64,000 bases of DNA from Phaeobacter bryozoorum (GTDB lineage: Bacteria > Pseudomonadota > Alphaproteobacteria > Rhodobacterales > Rhodobacteraceae). The notes under the pieces were generated by a model. It had not been told where the DNA came from, ran no database searches, and saw only the letters and a program-made list of their open reading frames with translations. How positions within the stretch are numbered: position 1 is the stretch's first letter; every line of letters begins with the position of its first letter. This document shows, in pieces, positions 54,339 through 63,609 of the stretch. Made by a program: the position numbers and the translations under genes. The stretch lies in the NCBI RefSeq assembly GCF_041893525.1, contig NZ_CP169068.1, one strand, 5' to 3'.

Positions 54339-55925
54339 TCAGTTCTTTTCCACCAGACGGTAGAAAACAAAATCAGAGGTCGCACCGTTCACATAGCCGG
54401 AGACATCCGCGTCCATCGCCACCTGATAGGCCGCCTGGAACATGATCACGATGGGGGAGCTTTGCTGTACCTCGGCCTGCAATTCGCGGTACATCTCCAG
54501 CCGTTTTTCAGGATCTGCCTCGGTGAGGGCAGCCTTGGTCTTGGCGTTCATCTCCTCCGGCACAGCCCAGGCGTTGCGCCAGGTGGTGGTCGCCGCATAG
54601 CTGTCGTCCGAGTTGTCGGAATTATAGGCAAAGGCCTTGGCGTTGGAATGCGGGTCCATGAAATCCGGGCCCCAGTAGAGCAGCATCGCCTCATGGCTGC
54701 GCTCGCGATATTTGGTGATCACCTGGCTGCCGGTGCCGGGGAGGATTTCAAAGTTGATCCCCGCGTCGGCAAAGCTGGCCTGTAGGGACTGCGCCATATC
54801 GGTAAAGGGGGCTGCGTTGATCACATCCAGCGAGACGGTGATCGGGGATTTGATCCCCGCGTCGCTGAGGATGGACTTGGCCCGCTCCGGGTCATAGCCG
54901 AACGGGGTCTCATCGTAGGAGCCGGGAAAGCCCTTGGGCCAGAACGCCTGATGGATCTCCATCTGGCCGTTGATGATGGTATCGGTCATCCCCTTGTAAT
55001 CCACCAGATAGCGCGCGGCCTCCCAGACAGCCGGATCGGTCAGACTGTCGGTTTTCTGGTTGAAGGACAGGAAATGCACCGCGGCCTGCGGGTAGGTCTC
55101 CACCTTGATGGCGTCGCTGTCAAAGCCGCGGATCTGATCGGGCGTCAGGTTGCGGGCCATGTCGATATCGCCGGATTCCAGCAGCAGTTCCTGCGTCGCC
55201 GCCTCGGCCACATGGCGGATGATGACGCTCTCCATCTTCGGCGCGCCTTTGAAATAGGCGGGGTTTGCCGCCAGCCGCACCATCTGCGCCGGGCGGTAGC
55301 CCTGCAGCTTGAACGGGCCGGAGCCTGCGGCGTTTTCATTCAGCCAGCCATTGCCCATGTCGCCGTCCACGGCATTGGCCATCACCACCTCTTTGTCCAC
55401 CACCGAGGCGGGGCGGGCGGCCAGTACGTTCATGACAAAGGCGGGTGAGAAATCGCCTTCGTATTTGATGGTGATGCTATTGCCATCTGCGGTGACCATC
55501 TGATCGACATTCTCCGCCGTCCAGCCCAGCTGCGCCAGAATAAAGGCGGGGGTCAGGTTCAGCTTGATCACCCGGGCAAGCGAGAACACCACGTCCTCGC
55601 TGCGCACCGGATTGCCCGAGTGGAACACCGCATCATCGCGCAGAGAAAAGCGGATGGTCTTGGCTGCCGCGTCGATGTCCCAGGCGCTGGCAAGGCCCGG
55701 CGCCAGAACGGTGGGATCCTCGGCGTCATATTGCACCAGCCGGTCGTAGAGGTTGGTCACCAGCTCGCCCGAGGTGAACTCATAGGCCTGTGCGGGGTCA
55801 ATGGCGACGATATCGTCGATGTTCTGCGCCACGATCAGCGCATTGGCGGGCGTATCTGCAACAGCGCCGCTCGCCAGGGGCAGGGCCATCACGCTGGCCA
55901 GCAAGGCGGATTTCACGAGGTTCAT
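54339..55925 (-). CDS. Peptide ABC transporter substrate-binding protein (family 5)
   Basis: The 528-residue periplasmic protein has a Sec signal peptide (MNLVKSALLASVMALPLASGAVA). Family-5 features include LIVAQNIDDIVAIDPAQAYEFTSGELVTNLYDRLVQYDAED and SLRDDAVFHSGNPVRSEDVVFSLARV, and the C-terminal part includes the WGPDFMDPHSNAKAFAYN block. ATG 55925 is preceded by GGGAG; the longer frame is not supported. It is the binding component for the divergent permease/ATPase operon starting at 56777. Confidence 0.92.
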   Translation of the reverse strand: MNLVKSALLASVMALPLASGAVADTPANALIVAQNIDDIVAIDPAQAYEFTSGELVTNLYDRLVQYDAEDPTVLAPGLASAWDIDAAAKTIRFSLRDDAVFHSGNPVRSEDVVFSLARVIKLNLTPAFILAQLGWTAENVDQMVTADGNSITIKYEGDFSPAFVMNVLAARPASVVDKEVVMANAVDGDMGNGWLNENAAGSGPFKLQGYRPAQMVRLAANPAYFKGAPKMESVIIRHVAEAATQELLLESGDIDMARNLTPDQIRGFDSDAIKVETYPQAAVHFLSFNQKTDSLTDPAVWEAARYLVDYKGMTDTIINGQMEIHQAFWPKGFPGSYDETPFGYDPERAKSILSDAGIKSPITVSLDVINAAPFTDMAQSLQASFADAGINFEILPGTGSQVITKYRERSHEAMLLYWGPDFMDPHSNAKAFAYNSDNSDDSYAATTTWRNAWAVPEEMNAKTKAALTEADPEKRLEMYRELQAEVQQSSPIVIMFQAAYQVAMDADVSGYVNGATSDFVFYRLVEKN

Positions 55926-55993
55926 GTCAGTCTCCCTGTTTTGATGTCTTGTTGTCTGCCGCATCGGCTCTGCCCACTGGGGAGCGATCCCGG

Positions 55994-56611
55994 TCACGGC
56001 AGGTTGGGGGTATTCTTGCTGTGCAAAACGCTGAGCGTGCCGGTCCACAACAGCCGCGCGGGCTGTTCGGTCGGATTGCTCCAGGAATGTGAGGTAAGGC
56101 CGCTGTAATGCAGGCTGTCGCCGGCGGTAAGGCGGAACACCTGCCCGTCCAGCGACTGGTCGATCTCGCCCTCCAGCACATAAAGCATCTCTTCGCCCTC
56201 GTGGCTGACCTCTTCGGAGACGTATCCGGGCGGGACATGCAGGATGTAGCTGGACAGCTCCGCACCCGGAAACTGCGCGCCGAGCGCCTCATAGGTGAGT
56301 GACGATCCCGCCAGTGAAAACTGCGTGCGCGTTGCCGCCCGGGTCAGCGCATCCGACGGCTTGGGCGTGGCGATGAAATACTCCAGCCCCACCTCCAGCG
56401 CAGCGGCAATCTGCGCCAGCGTGCCCAGCGTCGGGGTGGCGTTGTCGCGCTCCACCTGGCTCAGATAGCCCACCGACACCCCGGCGGTATCACCAAGCGC
56501 CTGAAGCGTCAGCCCCATCTGCTTGCGCCGCTTGCGGATCAGCGCGCCCAGCATCGGCCCCGTGCTGCTGCGGGTCTTGGCGGGTTTGGCGGCAGGGCTG
56601 GCAGGGGTCAT
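55994..56611 (-). CDS. XRE-family transcriptional regulator with C-terminal cupin
   Basis: The 205-residue protein has an N-terminal Cro/CI helix-turn-helix (GALIRKRRKQMGLTLQALGDTAGVSVGYLSQVERDNATPTLGTLAQIAAAL) and a C-terminal cupin beta-barrel (SHEGEEMLYVLEGEID, LTAGDSLHYSGLTSHSWSNP) with potential metal/ligand residues. This architecture controls many amino-acid and polyamine uptake genes. It is between the binding-protein gene and the divergent permease operon and likely represses both, using the A/T-rich dyad at 56667. Confidence 0.88.
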   Translation of the reverse strand: MTPASPAAKPAKTRSSTGPMLGALIRKRRKQMGLTLQALGDTAGVSVGYLSQVERDNATPTLGTLAQIAAALEVGLEYFIATPKPSDALTRAATRTQFSLAGSSLTYEALGAQFPGAELSSYILHVPPGYVSEEVSHEGEEMLYVLEGEIDQSLDGQVFRLTAGDSLHYSGLTSHSWSNPTEQPARLLWTGTLSVLHSKNTPNLP

Positions 56612-56666
56612 CGGTGGCTCTCGGTTTGGGCTTGCTTCGGGCAGCTTAGGAAAAAAATTATTGTGA

Positions 56667-56683
56667 AGCAAAAAAATTTTGCT
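56667..56683. promoter_or_regulatory. A/T-rich dyad in divergent regulator/transporter promoter region
   Basis: AGCAAAA-AAA-TTTTGCT is a perfect 7-bp inverted repeat with a 3-bp centre, flanked by the weaker outer pair ATTATT and AATAAT. It lies in the 165-bp gap between the XRE-cupin gene start (56611) and the permease start (56777), in an A/T-rich stretch. It is the probable operator of the XRE-cupin regulator. Confidence 0.5.
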
Positions 56684-56776
56684 ATCGAGAAAAATAATAT
56701 TTATTCCTGATGGTGTCGCGCCGACCGTCCGCCGATCGGATGCGGTGCGGATCGACCATGTGGAGGGCAGGATATC

Positions 56777-57820
56777 TTGACCAGAGCAGCACAGAGACGG
56801 CGCGCAATTCTGCGCTGGGGGCAGGGGCTTGCCGGTTTTGCCATCGTGTCGACGCTGACCTTTCTCGGGCTTCTGGCGATCACGTTTTTCATTGGCCGTG
56901 TGGTGCCGATTGATCCGGTTCTGTCCGTGGTCGGCGACCGCGCCACACAGGACCAATATGACGCGGCGCGGGTTGCCATGGGGCTGGACCGGCCGCTGGT
57001 GATCCAGTTCCTATCCTATGTGGGCGATGTGTTTCAGGGCGATCTGGGGCGTTCCGTCTCCACCAACCGGCCCGTCGTGTCCGACCTCGCGCGGGTGTTT
57101 CCCGCCACGCTGGAGATGGCCACGCTGGGCATACTGATTGGTGTGATGATGGGCGTGCCCATGGGCGTCTGGGCCGCCGCCCGACAGGGCACCTGGGTCG
57201 ATCAGATCATCCGCGTCTTTGCGCTGCTGGGCTATTCGGTGCCCGCCTTCTGGCTGGGGCTGGTTGGTCTGGCGGTGTTTTATGCGGGTCTGGGCTGGGT
57301 CGCGGGACCGGGGCGGGTCGATATCTTCTATGATGGGCTGATCGAGCCGGTCACCGGCCTGCTGCTAGTGGACAGTCTGCTGGTCGGCGACACCGAGGTG
57401 TTCTGGAACGCGCTCTCGCATCTGGTGCTGCCTGCGGCCATCCTCGGGTTTTTCAGCCTCGCCTATATCGCGCGTATGACCCGCAGCTTCATGCTGGACC
57501 AGCTCAGTCAGGAGTTCATCACCACCGCCCGCGTCAAAGGCGTGCCGGAATGGAAAGTGATCTGGGTGCATGGGTTCAAACCGATCCGGGTGCCGCTGAT
57601 CACCGTAATCGGCCTCTCCTATGCCGCTCTGCTGGAAGGGTCGGTGATGATTGAGACGGTGTTCAGCTGGCCCGGCATCGGCAATTACCTCACCGTGGCG
57701 CTGCTCAATGCGGATATGAATGCCGTGCTTGGCTCGACGCTGGTGATTGGCGCGGTCTTCATCTTCATCAACAAGATCTCGGATGTGCTGTACCGGGTTC
57801 TTGATCCAAGGAGCCTGTGA
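56777..57820 (+). CDS. Peptide ABC transporter permease (DppB-like)
   Basis: A 347-residue membrane subunit with TM1 at about residues 22-44 and the EAA loop ARMTRSFMLDQLSQEFITTARVKGVPEWKVIW near residue 233. It starts at TTG 56777 with GGAGGGCAGG upstream. It overlaps the next permease by 4 bp. It is the first gene of the rightward operon (permease, permease, ATPase, ATPase). Confidence 0.9.
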   Translation: MTRAAQRRRAILRWGQGLAGFAIVSTLTFLGLLAITFFIGRVVPIDPVLSVVGDRATQDQYDAARVAMGLDRPLVIQFLSYVGDVFQGDLGRSVSTNRPVVSDLARVFPATLEMATLGILIGVMMGVPMGVWAAARQGTWVDQIIRVFALLGYSVPAFWLGLVGLAVFYAGLGWVAGPGRVDIFYDGLIEPVTGLLLVDSLLVGDTEVFWNALSHLVLPAAILGFFSLAYIARMTRSFMLDQLSQEFITTARVKGVPEWKVIWVHGFKPIRVPLITVIGLSYAALLEGSVMIETVFSWPGIGNYLTVALLNADMNAVLGSTLVIGAVFIFINKISDVLYRVLDPRSL

Positions 57821-58722
57821 TGCTGAGCCGCGACTGGTTGCTGGACGACTCCCCCACCACACGGACCCAGGCCACCGCAGGGCGCGCCTATCGCATGATC
57901 CTTGCGCTGATGCGCAACCCGCTGGCGGTGCTGGGGGCACTGATCATCACGATCCTCATTCTTGCAGCCGCGCTGGCGCCCTGGATCGCGCCGCATAGCC
58001 CGGTGGGGCAGGACCTGTCCTCCCGTCTGTTGCCGCCCTCCTGGGCCAATTGGATGGGCACGGATGAGCTGGGGCGCGATATCTTCTCCCGCGTGGTTTA
58101 CGGCGCGCGCATCACGCTGATGATCGTGGCGCTGGTGGCGGTGATCTCGGCGCCGCTGGGGCTGATCATCGGGGCGATTTCGGGCTACTTCGGCGGCTGG
58201 ATCGACCGGATCCTGATGGGGATAACGGACGTCTTCCTGTCGATGCCCAAGCTGATCCTGGCGCTGGCCTTTGTTGCCGCCTTGGGGCCGGGGATCGAAA
58301 ACGCGATCATCGCCATCGCGATCACCGCATGGCCTGCCTATGCCCGCATCGCACGGGCCGAAACGCTGACCTTCCGCAACGCTGAATTCATCGCCGCGAC
58401 GCGCCTGCTGGGGGCCTCGCACAGCCGGGTCATCCTGCACCACGTGCTGCCGCTCTGTACCTCCTCGATGATCGTGCGGGTGACGCTGGATATGGCCGGG
58501 ATCATCCTGACGGCAGCGGGTCTTGGGTTTCTGGGTCTGGGCGCGCAGCCGCCGCTGCCGGAATGGGGCGCGATGATCTCGCGCGGGCGGGTGTTCATTC
58601 TGGACCAATGGTGGGTGGCGACCATGCCCGGCATTGCCATCATCGTTGTCAGCCTCGGCTTCTGTTTTCTTGGTGACGGGTTGCGCGATGTGCTGGACCC
58701 CAAACAGGGGGGCAAGTCATGA
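57817..58722 (+). CDS. Peptide ABC transporter permease (DppC-like)
   Basis: The 301-residue second permease has TM1 at about residues 35-55 (NPLAVLGALIITILILAAAL), the DELGRDIFSRVVYGARITL signature of DppC and the EAA loop IARAETLTFRNAEFIAATRLLG near residue 186. Length is typical. It overlaps both neighbours by 4 bp, indicating translational coupling. Confidence 0.92.
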   Translation: MMLSRDWLLDDSPTTRTQATAGRAYRMILALMRNPLAVLGALIITILILAAALAPWIAPHSPVGQDLSSRLLPPSWANWMGTDELGRDIFSRVVYGARITLMIVALVAVISAPLGLIIGAISGYFGGWIDRILMGITDVFLSMPKLILALAFVAALGPGIENAIIAIAITAWPAYARIARAETLTFRNAEFIAATRLLGASHSRVILHHVLPLCTSSMIVRVTLDMAGIILTAAGLGFLGLGAQPPLPEWGAMISRGRVFILDQWWVATMPGIAIIVVSLGFCFLGDGLRDVLDPKQGGKS

Positions 58723-59567
58723 GCCAATCCACGTCCACACCCCTGCTGGAGGTCGACAACCTCCGCGTCAGCTTCCCGACACCCCAGGGGCGGGTAGAGG
58801 TGGTCAAGGGGCTGAGCTTCACATTGGGCCGCGAACGCCTCGGTATCGTCGGCGAGAGCGGATCGGGCAAATCCATGACCGGCCGTGCGATCCTGCGGCT
58901 GATCCGCCGCCCGGGCCAGATGACGGCGGACCGGCTGGCGCTGGAGGGGCAGGAGCTGCAAACACTCAGCGAACGCCAGATGCGCAATATCCGCGGCGCG
59001 CGGATTTCAATGATCATGCAGGATCCGAAATTCTCGCTCAATCCGGTGATGACCATCGGCGCACAGATCGCCGAGGCGCTGGATGTCCACGAACGTCTCA
59101 GCCGCCGCGACACCCGCGCCCGCGTGCTGGAGATGCTGGAGGCGGTGCGCATCAACGACCCCGAACTGGTGGCGCAGATGTATCCGCATCAGGTCTCGGG
59201 CGGCATGGGGCAGCGGGTGATGATCGCGATGATGCTGATCCCGCGCCCGGATCTGCTGATCGCGGATGAACCGACCTCGGCGCTGGATGTCTCGGTACAG
59301 GCGCAGGTGCTGGATCTGATTGACGATCTGGTGCGGGACAAGGGCATGGGCTTGATCCTGATCAGCCATGATCTCAATCTGGTGGCGCGCTATTGCGACC
59401 GGATCATGGTGATGAATGCAGGCCGCGTGGTCGAAAGCTGCGCCGCTGCCGATCTGCACAAGGCCAGCCACCCCTATACCCAAGGTCTGCTGGCAGCGGT
59501 GCCCCGGATGAAGGAAACCCGCGACACGCTGCCTGTGCTCGACCGGTCAAGCTGGAGTGGCACATGA
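58719..59567 (+). CDS. Peptide ABC transporter ATPase (DppD-like)
   Basis: A 282-residue ATPase with Walker A GESGSGKS (about residue 46), Q-loop MIMQDPKFSLNPVMTIG, signature VSGGMGQRVMIAMMLI and Walker B LLIADEPTSALD. The signature is one residue from the canonical LSGGQ. It lacks the long C-terminal Cys-rich oligopeptide domain of some DppD proteins. It overlaps the second ATPase gene by 4 bp. Confidence 0.92.
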   Translation: MSQSTSTPLLEVDNLRVSFPTPQGRVEVVKGLSFTLGRERLGIVGESGSGKSMTGRAILRLIRRPGQMTADRLALEGQELQTLSERQMRNIRGARISMIMQDPKFSLNPVMTIGAQIAEALDVHERLSRRDTRARVLEMLEAVRINDPELVAQMYPHQVSGGMGQRVMIAMMLIPRPDLLIADEPTSALDVSVQAQVLDLIDDLVRDKGMGLILISHDLNLVARYCDRIMVMNAGRVVESCAAADLHKASHPYTQGLLAAVPRMKETRDTLPVLDRSSWSGT

Positions 59568-60310
59568 CAGCGATATCTCTGAGAAACCTCGATATTTCCT
59601 ACGGCGACACGAGGGTGGTGCAGGGCGTCACCCTGGATGTGGCCGAGGGGGAGAGCTTTGCGCTGGTCGGCGAAAGCGGATCTGGCAAATCCACCGTGCT
59701 GAAGGCGATTGCCGGGCTTGCGCCTGACTGGACCGGCGAGATCTCGGTTCTGGGTCAGCCGCGCAGCCACGGGATTGATCGCGCGTTTTCGCGAAGCTGC
59801 CAGATGGTGTTTCAGGATCCCTACGGCTCATTGCACCCGCGCAAACCGGTCGACTGGGTGCTCCGGGAGCCCCTGCGGGTGCATGGCATCGGCGCGCGCG
59901 ACGCCCGCGTGGCAGAGATACTGGCCGCTGTCGGCCTCGACCAGCGGTTCCGCTTTCGCTATCCGCATCAACTGTCCGGTGGGCAGCGCCAGCGGGTCGC
60001 GATTGCGCGGGCGCTGATGCTGGAGCCCAAGGTGATGCTCCTGGATGAGCCGACCTCGGCGCTGGATGTTTCGGTGCAGGCGGAGATCCTGAACCTGCTG
60101 AAGGCGCTGCGCCATGCGCAGGGGCTGACCTATCTGATGGTCACCCATAACCTGCCGGTTGTCAGCTTCATGTGTGACCGTATGGCGGTGATGAACAAGG
60201 GGCGCATTGTCGAGATCGCCCCGGCAGAGGCGCTGCATGACGGCGCCTTTCGCGATCCCTATACTCAGGCGCTCTATGCCGCCAGCGGTGGCGCGGAGCT
60301 GACCGTGTGA
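59564..60310 (+). CDS. Peptide ABC transporter ATPase (DppF-like)
   Basis: The 248-residue ATPase has Walker A GESGSGKST (about residue 38), Q-loop MVFQDPYGSLHPRKPV, signature LSGGQRQRVAIARAL, Walker B VMLLDEPTSALDVS and the H-loop MVTHNLPVV. ATG 59564 overlaps the previous stop (ATGA), which makes the longer frame from 59393 wrong. It completes the importer fed by the binding protein at 54339. Confidence 0.92.
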   Translation: MTAISLRNLDISYGDTRVVQGVTLDVAEGESFALVGESGSGKSTVLKAIAGLAPDWTGEISVLGQPRSHGIDRAFSRSCQMVFQDPYGSLHPRKPVDWVLREPLRVHGIGARDARVAEILAAVGLDQRFRFRYPHQLSGGQRQRVAIARALMLEPKVMLLDEPTSALDVSVQAEILNLLKALRHAQGLTYLMVTHNLPVVSFMCDRMAVMNKGRIVEIAPAEALHDGAFRDPYTQALYAASGGAELTV

Positions 60311-60373
60311 CAGCTGCTGGACTGACCATCAATCAGGACAGCAGACCCGACCCCATGCCAAAGGACAGACCCG

Positions 60374-60901
60374 ATGCCCGACGATAACATGCGCAGCCGC
60401 CGAACAGACGATGCCTCCGCCGAGGCGCTGCGCCATTTCACCAACGCGCTGGCCGCCGCCACAACGGCCGAGGCTGCGTACGATGCACTCTGCGCGCTGA
60501 CCAAGGCCACCGTTGGGGCAAAGCTGTTCACAGTGATGACGGTGGATATGGGCGCGATGCTGGCCTGTCGCACCTATACCGACGACAGTGTGAATTACCC
60601 GACCTCCGGCACCAAACCGATCGAGATGAACAGCTGGTTCGATATCGTCCACGGTCAGCACCGCAGTTTCGTTGCGAATACGCTGGAAGAGATCGACGCG
60701 GTGTTTCCCGACGCCGAGCTGATCGGCGCGCTGGGCTGTGGCGCGGTGATCAACCTGCCGGTTCTGCTGGAGGGGGAACTGGCCGCGACCATCAATATCC
60801 TGCACGAGCCGGGGTACTACACGCAGGCGCGGGTTGCGCAGGCGAAAGAGCTGTTGACGCTGCCCGCCATGGCAACGCTGTCGATTGCGCGACAGCTCTG
60901 A
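60374..60901 (+). CDS. GAF-domain protein
   Basis: The 175-residue protein is a single GAF domain: helix ALRHFTNALAAATTAEAAYDALCALTKATVG, strands KLFTVMTVDM and the internal INLPVLLEGELAATINILHEPGYYT. GAF domains bind small ligands. It is 63 bp after the transporter operon on the same strand, so it may sense the imported compound or a metabolite. No output domain exists, so any role is by protein interaction or catalysis (a subset of GAFs are enzymes). Function unknown. Confidence 0.75.
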   Translation: MPDDNMRSRRTDDASAEALRHFTNALAAATTAEAAYDALCALTKATVGAKLFTVMTVDMGAMLACRTYTDDSVNYPTSGTKPIEMNSWFDIVHGQHRSFVANTLEEIDAVFPDAELIGALGCGAVINLPVLLEGELAATINILHEPGYYTQARVAQAKELLTLPAMATLSIARQL

Positions 60902-61100
60902 TCGCCGCTGAAGGCCGAGGCGGTCCTGCCCGCCGACCCGCAGGCTCTCATGGATAGACAACACAGAGAGCCGCGCGGCGGCCGACTCTCTCTTGTCGGC
61001 GGTATGATGCGCGCGGCGCCGAGAGGTCCCCGCCCGGATCTGCCTCCCTGCACCGGGCTGGACGTCGGGCTTGACGCCGGGCTGCCCGGGATCGCTGCCG

Positions 61101-61571
61101 TCAGTCTTCGAGGCTGTCCTCGCGTTTTTCGTCAATCAGGCCGCGTTCCTCTTCCTTGCGCTTCTGGAAACGTGTGCCATAGCCTTCGATCTCCTCATCG
61201 GAGATGATCTCCTTGGCCCGGGTAAACACCTCGTTTTCCTCTTCCTCCATGTGGTGTTCGTAGTCGTGCTTCAGCTGCTGGAACTTGCTCATCCACAGGT
61301 CGGAGGACATTTTCATCACGTTGAGCTCTTCCATCAGATCGTCGAGCTGCTGGTGCTCATGCACGGAATGGCGGGCCGCATCCTGACCCCAGGTCTGGCT
61401 GATCAGCTTTGAGTAGAAGGTTTCTTCCTCGGCGGCGGCGTGGCTTTTCACATCCTCGTAGAAGCGTTTCCAGAGGGCGCCGCGTGCCTCAACCTTGCTG
61501 TCCTCGATCGAGGCGAGCAACTCGCGGTGGGCGTCGTGGTCCTGTTTGATGGCGTCATAGATGGATGGCAT
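61101..61571 (-). CDS. Hemerythrin HHE-domain protein
   Basis: The 156-residue protein contains HHE-type metal ligands in a four-helix plan: IKQDHDAHRELLASIE, SHAAAEEETFYSKL, VHEHQQLDDLMEEL and KHDYEHHMEEEENEVF. These ligands hold a diiron centre used for oxygen, nitric oxide or iron sensing in other bacteria. ATG 61571 has GGAGAG upstream. Genes on both sides run away from it, so it is probably a single-gene unit. Confidence 0.85.
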   Translation of the reverse strand: MPSIYDAIKQDHDAHRELLASIEDSKVEARGALWKRFYEDVKSHAAAEEETFYSKLISQTWGQDAARHSVHEHQQLDDLMEELNVMKMSSDLWMSKFQQLKHDYEHHMEEEENEVFTRAKEIISDEEIEGYGTRFQKRKEEERGLIDEKREDSLED

Positions 61572-61762
61572 AGCGGCTCTCCGATTGATTGACCTATCTG
61601 GGCTGAGCCTCCCCGCCAGGGCTCTGGCCGCCGGGAGACAGGGGAAGAACGCCGCAGCCGGGCGGAGTGTTCCCGCAGACCGCAATATTATGCGCAGGAT
61701 CCGGGTCGCGACCCATGGCCGGTGCAATTAGGTCAGGATCAGCATTGCCATGTGAGGCTGAT

Positions 61763-62401
61763 ATGACCCTTGAGACGACGCTTGCCCTGCTCGTGTTTCT
61801 GTTCCCGCTGGCCTATAGCCCGGGACCGGGCAATCTGTTCTTTGCCGCCAACGGCGCGCGATTTGGGATGCGCGCCACGATCCCGGCCACGGCCGGCTAT
61901 CACATCGCCACGGCGCTGGTGACCCTCTTGATCGGATCCAGCGCCCTGCTGGCTCAGGCGGTCTCGCAGGAGGCGTTTCGATGGCTGACGCTGGCCGGGG
62001 CGGCCTATGTCCTGTGGCTGGCCTGGGGCATGTGGGGCGCCGACGGGGCGGCCTCAGGGGCACAGGCGCGACCGGCGCGCTTTGGTGATGGTGTGGTGTT
62101 GCTGCTGCTGAACCCGAAGGCCTATGTGATCATTGCGGTGATGTTCAGCCAGTTTCTGGCGCCCGCTGATCCTGCGCGCACCGCCGATGATGCAGCGTCC
62201 CTTCTTTTTTCGGGACAGCTGGGGCTGGTCATGATCATCACGCTGATCTTCACGCTGAACAATCTGGTGGCGTTTTCGATCTGGACATGGATCGGCGAGG
62301 GGCTTGCACGATGGATCTTCCGCGATGATCGGGCGCGCCGGATGAACCGGGGGTTTGCCCTGCTGCTGGCGGCTGTCGGCCTCTGGATGCTGTTGATCTG
62401 A
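61763..62401 (+). CDS. LysE/RhtB-family amino-acid exporter
   Basis: The 212-residue membrane protein has about six spans. The N-terminal SPGPGNLFFAANGARFGMRA (about residue 18) is the LysE/RhtB signature PGPx(N). Such transporters export amino acids or related metabolites. ATG 61763 is used because the hydrophobic core starts right after it. Substrate cannot be inferred, though two peptide importers in the window raise an amino-acid overflow role. Confidence 0.85.
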   Translation: MTLETTLALLVFLFPLAYSPGPGNLFFAANGARFGMRATIPATAGYHIATALVTLLIGSSALLAQAVSQEAFRWLTLAGAAYVLWLAWGMWGADGAASGAQARPARFGDGVVLLLLNPKAYVIIAVMFSQFLAPADPARTADDAASLLFSGQLGLVMIITLIFTLNNLVAFSIWTWIGEGLARWIFRDDRARRMNRGFALLLAAVGLWMLLI

Positions 62402-62562
62402 CTGCTAATCCGACGGGGCCTGTCTTGCCCGCGGCGGATTTCGACCGATCGCCCGATCAACAAAGCAGCGTAAAAAACGTGAGAGGATCCTGCCCGCGCC
62501 CGCAGGGGTGGAACATTTTTGCATCGGTGACGTTGGGTCTGTGAGCGAGCACGGAGCCCATT

Positions 62563-63609
62563 ATGTTGGAAAGTGATCTGAGTACCGAGGCGGGTTTTGC
62601 CTCTCCCCTTGACGGCCGGTCGGCGGGACGCGCGGATGCGCAGGACGCTGTGAAATCGCTGCCGCAGATGTCTGGGGCCCCCACCGCCGCCGATGATCGC
62701 AAGGTCGGCGTCGAGATCGAGTTCGGTGGCCTCTCCGCCGCCGAGGCGCAGGGCATCGTCCAGCGCGAACTTGGCGGCGACATCCATGCGCAGGATGACA
62801 CCGACGGCCCGAAACCGCACGTCAAGAACACCCGGCTGGGCGATGTCGAGGTCTATCTGGACAGCCGCTACCGGACCGAAGTCCACGGGCTGGGCAAGGC
62901 GCTGTTCTCCCTCGCAGAGCCGCTAATCCCTGTTGAAATCGTGACCCCGCCGCTGGCGCAATCGCAGCTGCCGCAGCTGGACCGGCTGTGTTCAAAACTG
63001 GCAGAGGCGGGGGCCACGGGCACCCAGGACGGTGTGCTGAACGGCTTTGGCGTACATCTGAATGTCGAAGTAGCGGATATGACGGCGGATCACATCGTCC
63101 CGGTGCTTACCGCCTTTGCTCTGCTGGATCCGGTGCTGCGCCGCAGCCCGGGCATCGACGTGTCGCGCCGGGTGCAGCCCTTTATCGCGCCCTATCCGGC
63201 GGCGCTGATTGATGCCCTCTGTGAGCACCCGCCAAAGACGATGGAGGCGCTCTGCGACCTCTATCTCGACCATGCGGCGGATAGAAACCACGCGCTGGAT
63301 CTGCTGCCACTGCTGGCCGATTACGCGCCCGATCGCGTGCGCGCCGCGCTGGGCGAGGATGACAAAACCGCCGCCCGTCCGGCCTATCACTACCGCCTGC
63401 CGGATTGCCGTCTGGGGCAGCCGGGGTGGTCCATCAGCCAGGAATGGAACCGCTGGGCCGAGCTGGAACAGATCGCCCGCGACGGCCGGCTCGACCAGCT
63501 GATCAAGGCCTGGCGGAGCCGCCCGCGCAGCGAACAGCTGCTGAACCGCGAATGGGCCAAACACGCGGCCGACGTCCTGAACACCGCAGCACGAGGAGAC
63601 GCCGCATGA
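62563..63609 (+). CDS. Amidoligase-family protein (ATP-grasp-like COOH-NH2 ligase)
   Basis: The 348-residue protein matches the amidoligase family, which makes amide or peptide bonds. Visible family features are the RKVGVEIEFGG motif (about residue 46), the HVKNT...LDSRYRTEV region, GFGVHLNVEV and PAYHYRLPDCRL. Its stop overlaps a class I glutamine amidotransferase (C26 type) gene by 4 bp; this pairing is known for amidoligase loci, where the partner hydrolyses the gamma-glutamyl product. The acceptor is unknown. Amidoligase assignment is from motif memory. Confidence 0.75.
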   Translation: MLESDLSTEAGFASPLDGRSAGRADAQDAVKSLPQMSGAPTAADDRKVGVEIEFGGLSAAEAQGIVQRELGGDIHAQDDTDGPKPHVKNTRLGDVEVYLDSRYRTEVHGLGKALFSLAEPLIPVEIVTPPLAQSQLPQLDRLCSKLAEAGATGTQDGVLNGFGVHLNVEVADMTADHIVPVLTAFALLDPVLRRSPGIDVSRRVQPFIAPYPAALIDALCEHPPKTMEALCDLYLDHAADRNHALDLLPLLADYAPDRVRAALGEDDKTAARPAYHYRLPDCRLGQPGWSISQEWNRWAELEQIARDGRLDQLIKAWRSRPRSEQLLNREWAKHAADVLNTAARGDAA

